A stretch of DNA of 11,923 nt, taken from contig CANCOG010000101.1 of NCBI GenBank assembly GCA_947379685.1, forward strand, positions 1 to 11,923, given 5' to 3'. How positions within the stretch are numbered: the stretch's first letter is position 1; every line of letters begins with the position of its first letter. Of this stretch, positions 1 to 8,600 are shown one piece after another. A program made the position numbers and the translations under genes. The notes below the pieces were generated by a model, which saw nothing but the letters and a program-made list of their open reading frames with translations, made no database searches and was not told where the DNA came from. The DNA is from Flavipsychrobacter stenotrophus. GTDB lineage: Bacteria; Bacteroidota; Bacteroidia; Chitinophagales; Chitinophagaceae.

Positions 1-1
1 A

Positions 2-3000
2 ACAGGAACACCAACGTCACTGTGCGTCGGCGCCTCGGAAAACTTCTCTGAAACAGGTTCTATTTCAGGAGGTGGTACATTAACGTCTTATTCATGGACA
101 GGACCCGATGGCTATAGCAGCACAGGTGCAGGGCCAACACTGAATCCTCCGCCAACGTTTACACCTTCTACCACTGCAGCCAGCGGTTATTACAGCCTGA
201 CTGTAACATACCCGGGGACAGGTTGTACCAGCCTTGCTGTAGCATCGCCATTTATAACAGTAAATGATACCGCTACCCCAGTAATCGGCGGCACCTTGAA
301 TGCGTGTGTAGGTGCATCGAGCACACTGACAACCAGTATACCTTCAGGCACTTGGTCCAGCAGCAGTTCAGCTGTTGCAACCATTGATCCAACACTGGGC
401 ATCGTAACTGGTGTAACTCCAGGTACTGCAACCATAAGCTATACATCGCCGTGCGGACTTGTAGGGACAGCAACATTTACAGTCAACACAACACCAGCAG
501 CCATAACCGGCGTTGCAAGCCTCTGTGTTAGCTCAACTACCACGCTTGGCAATACTGTTGGTGGCGGTACATGGACAAGCTCAAACATTTTTGTTGCTAC
601 GATAGGCAGCAGCTCCGGCTTTTTAACCAGTGGTGCTTCAAGCGGTACTACAACTATTTCCTACAGTATAGGTAGTTGTACATCTACTCTCGCATTTAGT
701 GTGAGTAATCTCTCCCCATCGGCTATTTCGGGTGCAAGTAGTGTTTGTGCAGGGCTGACAACCGCTTTAACTGACCCGACTCTTGGTGGCTCGTGGTCGA
801 GCAGCAATGCAAGCCTGGCGACAGTCGATGCCACTACGGGCGTTGTTACCGGGGTAGCATCTGGGTCATTAACTATTACCTATTCTACCGGGTGTGGCGC
901 CGATGCGACACAAGGCATGACCGTAAACGGCACCTCAATAAGCATCAGCAATAATGGTCCACTTTGCAGCGGAAGCACTTTAAATCTCTCAGCTACAGTT
1001 GCAGCAGGCACTTATGCATGGAGCGGCCCTAATGGCTTTACATCGACATTGCAGAACCCTTCGTTGTCAAATGTAGCAGCTTCAGCCTCTGGAACCTATT
1101 CGTTCAGCGCAACGGTTAGCGGATGTACCAGTTCAGCCAGAACATTCGTAGTTGTCGATTCTACACCTTCAGTGACAGTAACAGCAACCCCAACGGCAAT
1201 TTGTGCTGCTGGTTCATCTGCACTTTCAGATGTTGTAAATGCCCCAACGGGAACTATTGTATATGCAGTTCCCTATTCGTTAGCTACATTAACTTCACCA
1301 ACAACCTTGAACAGCGCGTCCTCATGGACCGGCGGTAACGACGATGGTTATATAAATGTTTCAATTCCGTTCAGCTTCAGCCTCTATGGTACTAGTTATA
1401 GCTCCGTAAACATCTCACCAAACGGATATGTCAACTTTGCAACACCGTTTTCCAGTGGAGGATATACTGCAATGGCGTTACCAACAACAAGCAGTTCGGC
1501 CCCAAAGAGCATGATCGCTCTTTTCTGGCATGACATGGCTGTAACAAGTGGTACTATTACTTATGGCACCATGGGCGTGGCACCAAGCCGCAAATTCATT
1601 ATTAATTACAATGCAGTACCCGATGCCTCTTCCAGCCAGACAAATACTGGTCAGATAGTGCTTTACGAAACAAGCAACGTTGTAGATGTACTGGTATCAA
1701 ATACATCATCATCTTCCAAAACATGCGGAATTCAAAACAGCAGTGGTACAGTCGCCCAAACAGCAAGCGGAGAAAATGCAGGAACTTATGCAGTTACTTC
1801 TGATGCACCACAGGGATGGCGCTTTGTTACTCCTGTCTACCATTACACATGGTCACCAGGCACAGGACTGTCAGGCACAACAATTAGCAATCCAACCGCA
1901 TCAGGATTATCATCGTCACAAACATATACGGTAACAACAACCGACCAGTATAGCAGCTGTACAACCGGTGCAGTCAACAGTCTGCCTTTGACGGTAAATC
2001 CTGTTCCTGTTATTGCATCGATTTCTCCCTCTTCAGCTAACTTGTGCGTAGGCGGCAGTGCTGTCCTGACAGCGGGTTCAATTACAGGAGGTGCCGGTGC
2101 GTTTGTATCCTATGTTTGGACAGGGTCCGATGGCTATACGAATACCATTACCTCAGTAACGACAACTACAGTAACTGTTTCACCTACAACTTCTGCAACC
2201 TATAGCGTAGTTGCCAATTATTCTGCACCAGGCTGTACAGGTGTAACTCCTGCAACTACTTCGTTCACTGTTGCAGCACAACCCGGTATCACCTCGGTTA
2301 CCCCTTCTCCTGCCACATTATGTACCGGCGGAACGCTTTCCTTTACATCCGTAACAACCGGAGGTGCAGGTGCGCCAACCTATTCATGGAGCGGGCCAGA
2401 CATCACAACGACCTCCAGCGGAACATCAACTTCACCAACGTTTACGCCATCATTAACCGGCACCAATGCGTATAGCCTTACATTGAGCTACAATGGGATA
2501 GGATGTAACAACGCCTCTGCGGTAACTAGCGTTACCGTAACGCCTACGCCTACAATTACCCTGGGTGGAATGCCTAGTATTTGCCAGGGGACTACTACTG
2601 CAACCATCTCTTATTCGGCATCAACCGGGAGTCCAACAACTTATGCCATCACCTGGTCAGGTGCCGCGATTACCGAAGGATTTTCAAACGTAGGTGCAGC
2701 AGGTTTGTCGGGCGGTATCATTTCGATATCAGTACCATCGGGAGCTTCCGCAAGTTCCTATTCCGGATCATTGACGGTATCAAATGGCACTTGTACAAGC
2801 ACAACCTATTCCATCTCGGTCACTGTTGCAGCTTACCCATCAGCATCGGTCGGGACGCCAACAGCACCATGTGTAGGTTACGCAACCAACGTAGTATTCT
2901 CTGGAACCAGCGGTGCCGATGTTGACTATAATATAGATGGTGGCTCTACTTCTACCGCAACATTGACTGGCGGTACTTACAGCCTGAGCACCGGTGCAAT

Positions 3001-5011
3001 TTCAGGCACACACAATTATACTCTGATCAATGTTCACAATGCAGTTTGTACAACAGCAGTTGGCACAACAGTCACTGTGACACCAACACCAATGCAGTGG
3101 GCCGGGACAGTATCCATAGACTGGAATAACGCAGCCAACTGGACATGCAGCTTTGTACCAGGGGCCTCAGATAATGTGACCATACCTGCAGGTACTCCAT
3201 TCGCCCCGGAAATTTCGGCCTCAGGCAGCGGGACTACCGGAGACCTGACAATAGCATCAGGCGTTGCAGTTACAGTTAACAGCAGTGCTACCCTGCACGT
3301 AAAAGGTAACCTTTCGAATAGTGGAAGCGTAGCTGGAGCGGGAACACTAAGCATGGACAATACTTCTGCTCAAACTGTGAGTGGATTTGGTTTCGTGAAC
3401 AATTTCGACGTCAACAACGCTGCAGGCATCACAGTAAACTCAGCATCAAGATTAACCGTCAAAAAAGTACTATCTATTACATCAGGAACACTTGCAACTG
3501 GTGACAGTGTTGTACTTTATTCTGACAGTACCGGCACAGCGCGTGTTGCCCCATTACCATCGGGCACACCAATCAGCGGCATTGTAAAGGTGAATCAGTA
3601 CATAACAGGCACACGCAGGGCATATCGCTTCTGGGCTCATCCGTTCAACAATTTCATACCGCTGAGCCAGCTCACCAATTACATTGACATTTCAGGGCCA
3701 GGAGGAGCAGCTAACGGATTTACTACTACTGCGTCTAATGCACCTTCATCTTACTGGTACAACACATATGCGGGTAACTCTTCTTTGCCATATGATATTG
3801 GCTGGAGGCAGTTTGCCAGCGCATATGCGACACCGGACTCCAACGAGTTCAAGAGATACCAGGGTATTCGTGTTTATTACCGTGGGTCGAAAGGACAAGG
3901 TCTCAGTTTTGCAGCTTACACACCGTCACCAACTACAGTTAGTCAATGGGGTGTGTTGAATCAGGGCACTCAGGACATCACAATGGCTCGTGGTAGTTCC
4001 ATTTTGCAGGATTATAACATGGTAGGTAACCCATACCCTTCACCTGTTGATATAGGTACTGTAATTTTCAATGCTGCTGCTGCTGGCCGTATCAATGGTG
4101 CTTACTTCTATATCTGGAATCCATTCCTGGGCGTAGCGGGCGGATTCACTCCAAATGCGTACTCTACAGGAGGAGGATCTCCGGCTGCTATCCCTTACTA
4201 TCTTCAAGCCAACGATGCCTTTCAGGTACGTGCTTTGCATGATGGCGACCAACTCAACTTTGCAGAATCCAATAAATCGGCGACCATCTCCAGTGCGTAT
4301 AGCCTGATGAAGGCACGTCAGGATTTTGTATCACTTTATGTATATGATCTCAACTACCACCCTTATGACATGCTTTTCGTTAAGTTCGACGACGCAGCCA
4401 CAAGTGAAGAAGATGTTAAGTATGATGGCGGCAAGCCATCGGGCGCTGATTTTAACTTCTATAGCTGGTCAACAGATCATCATAAGCTAGTGGTGGATGC
4501 CCGTCCATACAAAGCAGAAAGCACGATCCCACTGGGAATATCGGGCAATTACGTTCAGGACTTCGTCATCAAAGTTGAAAATCTGGCTGTGCCTAAAGAT
4601 GGAAGGGTTTACCTGCATGACAAGCTGCTGAAACAATTCGTGTTGCTGCAGCAGGGAACTGAATACCGTTTTTCTGTAACAACCGATCCAAGTACGCAAG
4701 GTGACGAAAGGTTTGAACTGAGCATTGAACCATCAGAAGTTGCGCCTATTAAGACCAACAAGTCACTGCAAGTTTCAATGACTCCAAACCCTGCTACCGA
4801 CGAAGTAAAGATCACGTTCTCTTCGGCAAAGGCGGAAAAAGTTGGCATCAGGATTACTGACCTTTCTGGTATCAGCGTATTCAACAAGGAGCTTGGAGTA
4901 AAACAAACTGGCTCTGTGGCAGTTCCGTTAAGCAACCTGGCATCAGGAGTTTATATGGTTGAATTGACCAGTGGAAATGAAAAAGTAATAGAAAAACTGA
5001 TAAAAGAATAA
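2..5011 (+). CDS. Large multidomain T9SS-secreted surface protein (5' end outside window)
   Basis: The frame is open from the first complete codon at position 2 to TAA at 5009-5011, giving 1669 visible residues; the true start lies upstream. The internal ATG at 3092 and the other Met codons fall inside domains and are not starts. Modules in order, in visible residues: a SprB-like Ig repeat (1-93), three Big_2-like repeats (94-311), an Ig-like module (~312-390), a NIDO-like beta-sandwich (~417-614), an Ig-like module (~613-670), two more SprB-like repeats (~670-851), two further Cys-containing modules (~851-1030), a probable beta-solenoid beginning WAGTVSIDWNNAANW (~1032-1160), a region with the NPYP motif at 1343-1346 that is common in T9SS cargo, and a type A sorting domain (~1590-1669). 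It should be exported across the outer membrane by T9SS, then cleaved and anchored or released. The substrate or partner is unknown; adhesion or matrix function is inferred only from architecture. It is separated from the next gene by a terminator. Confidence 0.93.
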   Translation, partial: TGTPTSLCVGASENFSETGSISGGGTLTSYSWTGPDGYSSTGAGPTLNPPPTFTPSTTAASGYYSLTVTYPGTGCTSLAVASPFITVNDTATPVIGGTLNACVGASSTLTTSIPSGTWSSSSSAVATIDPTLGIVTGVTPGTATISYTSPCGLVGTATFTVNTTPAAITGVASLCVSSTTTLGNTVGGGTWTSSNIFVATIGSSSGFLTSGASSGTTTISYSIGSCTSTLAFSVSNLSPSAISGASSVCAGLTTALTDPTLGGSWSSSNASLATVDATTGVVTGVASGSLTITYSTGCGADATQGMTVNGTSISISNNGPLCSGSTLNLSATVAAGTYAWSGPNGFTSTLQNPSLSNVAASASGTYSFSATVSGCTSSARTFVVVDSTPSVTVTATPTAICAAGSSALSDVVNAPTGTIVYAVPYSLATLTSPTTLNSASSWTGGNDDGYINVSIPFSFSLYGTSYSSVNISPNGYVNFATPFSSGGYTAMALPTTSSSAPKSMIALFWHDMAVTSGTITYGTMGVAPSRKFIINYNAVPDASSSQTNTGQIVLYETSNVVDVLVSNTSSSSKTCGIQNSSGTVAQTASGENAGTYAVTSDAPQGWRFVTPVYHYTWSPGTGLSGTTISNPTASGLSSSQTYTVTTTDQYSSCTTGAVNSLPLTVNPVPVIASISPSSANLCVGGSAVLTAGSITGGAGAFVSYVWTGSDGYTNTITSVTTTTVTVSPTTSATYSVVANYSAPGCTGVTPATTSFTVAAQPGITSVTPSPATLCTGGTLSFTSVTTGGAGAPTYSWSGPDITTTSSGTSTSPTFTPSLTGTNAYSLTLSYNGIGCNNASAVTSVTVTPTPTITLGGMPSICQGTTTATISYSASTGSPTTYAITWSGAAITEGFSNVGAAGLSGGIISISVPSGASASSYSGSLTVSNGTCTSTTYSISVTVAAYPSASVGTPTAPCVGYATNVVFSGTSGADVDYNIDGGSTSTATLTGGTYSLSTGAISGTHNYTLINVHNAVCTTAVGTTVTVTPTPMQWAGTVSIDWNNAANWTCSFVPGASDNVTIPAGTPFAPEISASGSGTTGDLTIASGVAVTVNSSATLHVKGNLSNSGSVAGAGTLSMDNTSAQTVSGFGFVNNFDVNNAAGITVNSASRLTVKKVLSITSGTLATGDSVVLYSDSTGTARVAPLPSGTPISGIVKVNQYITGTRRAYRFWAHPFNNFIPLSQLTNYIDISGPGGAANGFTTTASNAPSSYWYNTYAGNSSLPYDIGWRQFASAYATPDSNEFKRYQGIRVYYRGSKGQGLSFAAYTPSPTTVSQWGVLNQGTQDITMARGSSILQDYNMVGNPYPSPVDIGTVIFNAAAAGRINGAYFYIWNPFLGVAGGFTPNAYSTGGGSPAAIPYYLQANDAFQVRALHDGDQLNFAESNKSATISSAYSLMKARQDFVSLYVYDLNYHPYDMLFVKFDDAATSEEDVKYDGGKPSGADFNFYSWSTDHHKLVVDARPYKAESTIPLGISGNYVQDFVIKVENLAVPKDGRVYLHDKLLKQFVLLQQGTEYRFSVTTDPSTQGDERFELSIEPSEVAPIKTNKSLQVSMTPNPATDEVKITFSSAKAEKVGIRITDLSGISVFNKELGVKQTGSVAVPLSNLASGVYMVELTSGNEKVIEKLIKE
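281..934 (+). repeat. Three tandem Big_2-like Ig repeats in the first protein
   Basis: Three repeats of 72-74 residues start at about 281, 497 and 719. Each has an early Cys (NACVG, SLCVS, SVCAG), a central GG-x-W-S-S-S motif, an ATV/ATI strand and a VTGV-type turn. A second Cys near the end (SPCG, GSCT, TGCGAD) is present in each. These features match the repeats in the downstream gene, especially its third unit (GGSWSSSN, GIVTGV, NTCGAD). Big_2 folds are extracellular beta-sandwich spacers; their role here as a stalk is inferred. Confidence 0.75.
1250..1843 (+). other. NIDO-like beta-sandwich domain within the first protein
   Basis: Visible residues ~417-614 break the Ig repeat pattern. 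The segment contains IPFSFSLYGTSY, then VNISPNGYVNF, then ALFWHDM, then RKFIINYN, QIVLYETSNVVDV and GIQNSSG. The order (smooth sandwich strands, an SxNGYVxF strand, a W-D motif, a V-LYE strand, G-IQN-G) resembles nidogen-like (NIDO) extracellular domains and related modules in Bacteroidota surface proteins. It is probably a binding or adhesion module. The family call is by eye and could be another beta-sandwich family. Confidence 0.5.
4769..5008 (+). other. T9SS type A C-terminal sorting domain
   Basis: The last ~80 residues have the hallmark order of the type A (Por_Secre_tail) domain. It opens with VSMTPNPATDEVKITF, followed by the strand VGIRITDLSG, then SVFNKEL, PLSNLASGVYMVEL and a basic end (EKLIKE). 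This domain targets folded periplasmic cargo to the type IX secretion translocon and is removed on export. It is the strongest single phylum marker in the window. Confidence 0.95.
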
Positions 5012-5032
5012 GGTTTAGTTTGGTTTGAGTTC

Positions 5033-5067
5033 AAAAGGGGGTAACCGCAAGGTTGCCCCCTTTTTTT
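5033..5067 (+). terminator. Intrinsic terminator after the first gene
   Basis: A ten-base-pair stem pairs 5037-5046 (GGGGGTAACC) with 5051-5060 (GGTTGCCCCC). It has one T-G wobble and a four-base GCAA loop of the stable GNRA class. Seven T residues (5061-5067) follow, and four A residues (5033-5036) precede the stem and can pair with the T run, which could let it work in both directions. It lies 21 bases past the TAA, so it should end transcription of the first gene. Confidence 0.92.
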
Positions 5068-5570
5068 ATGGTCAATAGGGCGGCCAAAACTATCGATTAG
5101 CAATACAATGAAGTTTTTAGCCGCACCTACCAAAGGAACAATTCTCACCTCATTGGAGTTACCACTTTATCCATTTATAGAAGCACTTCCTTGAAACACG
5201 TTTTTGATTTTACGCAATATTTAATTTTTAATAAAAACCCAAAAAATGCCCAAAACGGGAATTAGAAGACACAATCCTTTGTCAATTTTCATATCAAAAA
5301 TCAACTAATTTACCCAAGTTTTCCATAAAATAAAGCCCCAAAAACACCTTCGGCAACAACACATACAAAGTTAATACACACGAAATAGACTGACAATCAA
5401 CGCAAAAAGCTCCGATTAAGGTCCAAAATTAACCCCAAAAAAACATAATACATAATTCATACACGTAACAATTTTGTTTTCAACCACATAAAACTGGCTC
5501 GATTCTTTTAAGACATCTCTAAATGACAGAACAAAAACAAAAATCGATTCACAATTTAAAACCAAGAAAA
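5068..5570 (+). other. Intergenic region with G-poor leader; no gene seen
   Basis: No convincing coding frame is present. The first ~100 bases have mixed composition; the rest is AT-rich. From 5281 to 5570 the plus strand has only 24 G in 290 bases, being mostly A, C and T, which would give a weakly structured leader. No perfect Bacteroidota-type promoter (TTTG plus TAnnTTTG) was found. CAATTTTG near 5469-5476 is one mismatch from the -7 element but has no clear -33 partner. TTGAAA at 5191-5196, followed by AT-rich sequence, is another weak candidate. The promoter of the second gene probably lies here but cannot be fixed by eye. Confidence 0.5.
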
Positions 5571-5642
5571 ATGAGGACAAAATGGTTACTTTTTGTAACA
5601 ACGATTATTTTATTGACCTGCCCGCGGCAAAACTTCGGTCAG
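5571..5642 (+). other. Signal peptide of the tandem-DUF3494 protein
   Basis: The first ~24 residues have a basic start (MRTK), a hydrophobic core (WLLFVTTIILLT) and a short polar end (CPRQNFGQ) just before the mature APNLGS. Cleavage near FGQ/A fits Sec signal peptides of Bacteroidota. The Cys at residue 17 follows LLT, which is a poor lipobox (the residue before Cys is usually G, A or S), so lipoprotein anchoring is unlikely but not excluded. Confidence 0.8.
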
Positions 5643-8600
5643 GCGCCCAATTTGGGCTCTACAGCAGGCTTTGTACTCTTTACCGGAGTAGGGGCCATCA
5701 CTAACGGCGCAACGCCAATTTATTTAACGCACCTCACTGGCAATGTAGGTTCGAACAGCGGAGCAGCAACAGGATTCGGCAATGTAGATGGCGTATTGTA
5801 CAGTGGAGACGCTGTAACCGCCACAGCAACAGCGGATCTGACTATTGCAAACATTTATCTGGATACGATCACACCCACCTCCCACCCCTCGTCGGCAGCA
5901 TTGGGTGGCGGTGCTACGATGTCACCAGGTGTTTACGCATACGCAGGTGCGGGAACATTGACGGGTAACCTTTTCCTTGATGCCGCTGGCGACACGAACG
6001 CGGTATTCATCTTTCAGTTTCCCGGAACAAACCCGTTTGACCCGGCACCGAACTCAAATGTAATTCTAATTAACGGAGCCAAAGCTTGTAATGTCTTCTG
6101 GAAAGTAGGCGGCGCAATAGGCGCGATATCGTCTGGCACCAACTCAACATTGAGGGGTACATTTATTTCAAACGGCGCAATCAACCTCTATACCGGTGAC
6201 ACGCTGGAAGGCAGAGCGTTATCTACAATAGGAGCTATTTCTGTACTGGGAACTGGTGGCATTGTCGCATTTACGCCAATTGGTTGCGGAAGCACACATC
6301 TTACAGGACCCGCAGCTCCTCCATTGGGGCCAGATAAATACTTTGCAATTCTATCTAAAAGCGGTGCAGTGACAGATAATGGTACTTCACACATAACTGG
6401 TGATGTTGGTTCAAACTCTGCAGCTCCAACAGGTTTCACTGCTGCATTTATCAACGGTACACTACACGGTTCACCCGATGCTGTAACAGCAACAGGCGCA
6501 GCATATCTCGATACTATTTACAACTACCTGGACGGCTTGGCTTATGATATTGAGCTACTTGACCCGGCTGATTTCGGCCATGACCTTGTACTCACACCAC
6601 ACACTTACCTTCTGGGGGCAGCTACAACGCTGACCGACACATTAATTTTGAATGCAGAGGGTGATGCCAATGCGGTTTTCGTTTTCCAGGTATCCGGAGC
6701 ATTATCGACAACAGCATCATCTCTCGTAAAACTTATTAATGGAACGCAGGCCAAGAATGTATACTGGAAAGTGACTGGCGCAACCACCGTTGCTACAAAC
6801 TCAATTTTCAATGGTAATATAGTAGGTGGTGGCGGAGCCGCTGCAATCTTATTTGCTTCAGGCGCCAAATCGACTGGCCGTTTATTAACTACCAGTGGAG
6901 CAATTACAACAAACGGGAACACTATTAATGCCGATGTTTTTCCTACAGCAGGACCAATAACGGGCAATTCAACAGTTTGCGTTGGCGCTAATGATACACT
7001 TTCGGGTGTAGATACTGGTGGTGTATGGCATGCCAGCAACACTCATGCTACGGTTATTTCAGCTGGAGTTATCAGAGGTGTTAGCGCTGGAATTGATACA
7101 ATTCGCTATATCGTAACCAATAGGTTTGGACCTGATACAGCAACATACATTGTTACTGTCAATCCATTACCTGTTTCTACAGTTTCCGGCCCATCAACTG
7201 TATGTACCGGTTCATTTATCACCCTGGTAACCGGCACAGACACTGTTGGTGTATTCAGCCGAAGCAACACTAATGGCACTATCTCCTCAGGCGGTGTGTT
7301 TACGGGTGCTACAGCGGGATTAGACACCATTACTTATATTGTAACGAATACATGTGGAGCAGATACTTCAACTAAAATAATCAGTGTAATTGCTGCACCG
7401 GCTGTTGCCCCGATTGCCGGGCCATCGACAGTTTGTATAGGCACACCTGCAACAATGACGGATGCTACTTCAGGTGGCAGCTGGTCGAGCAGCAACCCTG
7501 CAAGAGCAACCGTAAATTCAGGTGGTATTGTAACTGGCGTAACCGCCGGCACCGCAACAATTAGTTATATTGTCACGAATACTTGCGGTGCTGATACAGC
7601 TACCAAGGCTATTACAGTAAGTCCGGCTCCTAACGCAGGAACCATCACAGGTGCATCAACAGTATGCCCTGGATCAACGACTACTCTTTCCGATGCAACT
7701 ACAGGTGGTACATGGAGCGCAACCAATTCACATGCTACAGTTGTAGCTGGCGTTGTCACTGGTATAACAGCTGGAATTGACACGATCCGATACATTGTAT
7801 CGAACACTTGCGGTGCCGACACTGCTACAAAAACAATTACTGTTTTAGCATTGCCAAATGCAGGAACCATTTCTGGTCCGTCTACAGTTTGCCCGACGTC
7901 AACGATTACCTTGACTGACGCAACCACTGGCGGAACATGGAGTGCTAGTAATGCCCATGCTACAGTTGTTGCTGGGGTTGTTACAGGGATTTCAAACGGA
8001 TTAGATACAATAATCTACACTGTTACAAATACTTGTGGAACGGATACTACTACTAAAACCATCAATGTTAGCTCAACGCCTAATGCAGGAACAATATCTG
8101 GCCCTTCAACAGTTTGTATTGGTTCTACCATTACATTGACTGACGGAGTAACTGGCGGTGTTTGGACAGCAACGAACACCCATGCAACAGTAGTTGCAGG
8201 TGTAGTTACCGGCATCTCAACAGGCGTTGATACTATAGTATATACAGTTACAAATTCATGTGGAACGGATACAACTACAAAAACAATTACAGTAGGACCG
8301 TTGCCTAATGCTGGTGTAATAACTGGTGCTGCAACTGTTTGCGCGGGTTCAACAACAACGTTAACTGACGCTACAACTGGCGGAACCTGGAGTGCTACAA
8401 ACACAAAAGCATCAGTAAGCACAACAGGAGTTGTTACTGGCATCGTAGCCGGAATTGACACAATCAGATACATTGTATCGAACACTTGTGGAGCCGACAC
8501 AGCTACCAAATCAATTACTGTTTTAGCATTACCAAATGCAGGAACCATTTCTGGTCCCTCTACAGTTTGCCCAACGTCAACAATTACTTTGACTAACGCT

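Larger units (their letters stand above)
2..2554 (+). repeat. Dispersed SprB-like Ig repeats (about 2-280, 2009-2281, 2282-2554)
   Basis: Three copies of one module type lie in the first protein. The first is cut by the window edge, and the other two are adjacent. Each has a Cys followed by VG or TG (LCVG, LCVG, LCTG), a SI/SV-T/S-GG-G/A segment, a W-S/T-G-x-D core (SWTGPDGY, VWTGSDGY, SWSGPD), a TFTPS- or VSPT-type strand, and a final Cys (GTGC, PGC, IGC) before the linker. Such Ig-like repeats are common in long T9SS-exported Bacteroidota proteins. The Big_2-like and NIDO-like modules lie between the first and second copies. The assignment to a named family is by resemblance only. Confidence 0.6.

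Noticed and set aside
4951..5148. Minus-strand frame of 65 codons spanning the terminator
   Set aside because: It runs through the terminator hairpin and the conserved end of the T9SS sorting domain. No coding signal of its own is apparent.
5416..5601. Minus-strand frame of 61 codons overlapping the start of the second gene, with a hydrophobic N-terminus
   Set aside because: It is the reverse of the signal-peptide coding region and of AT-rich leader DNA. It has no ribosome-binding context and no recognisable motif.
5587..5621. Possible lipobox (LLTC) in the second protein
   Set aside because: The residue before Cys is Thr rather than Gly, Ala or Ser, and a good ordinary cleavage site (FGQ/A) lies seven residues later, so an ordinary signal peptide is preferred.
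6188..7552. Minus-strand open frames opposite the DUF3494 domains and the first repeats
   Set aside because: The plus frame here encodes an unmistakable DUF3494 pair and continuous repeats. The minus frames show no family motif and are Val/Pro/Ala-rich shadows.
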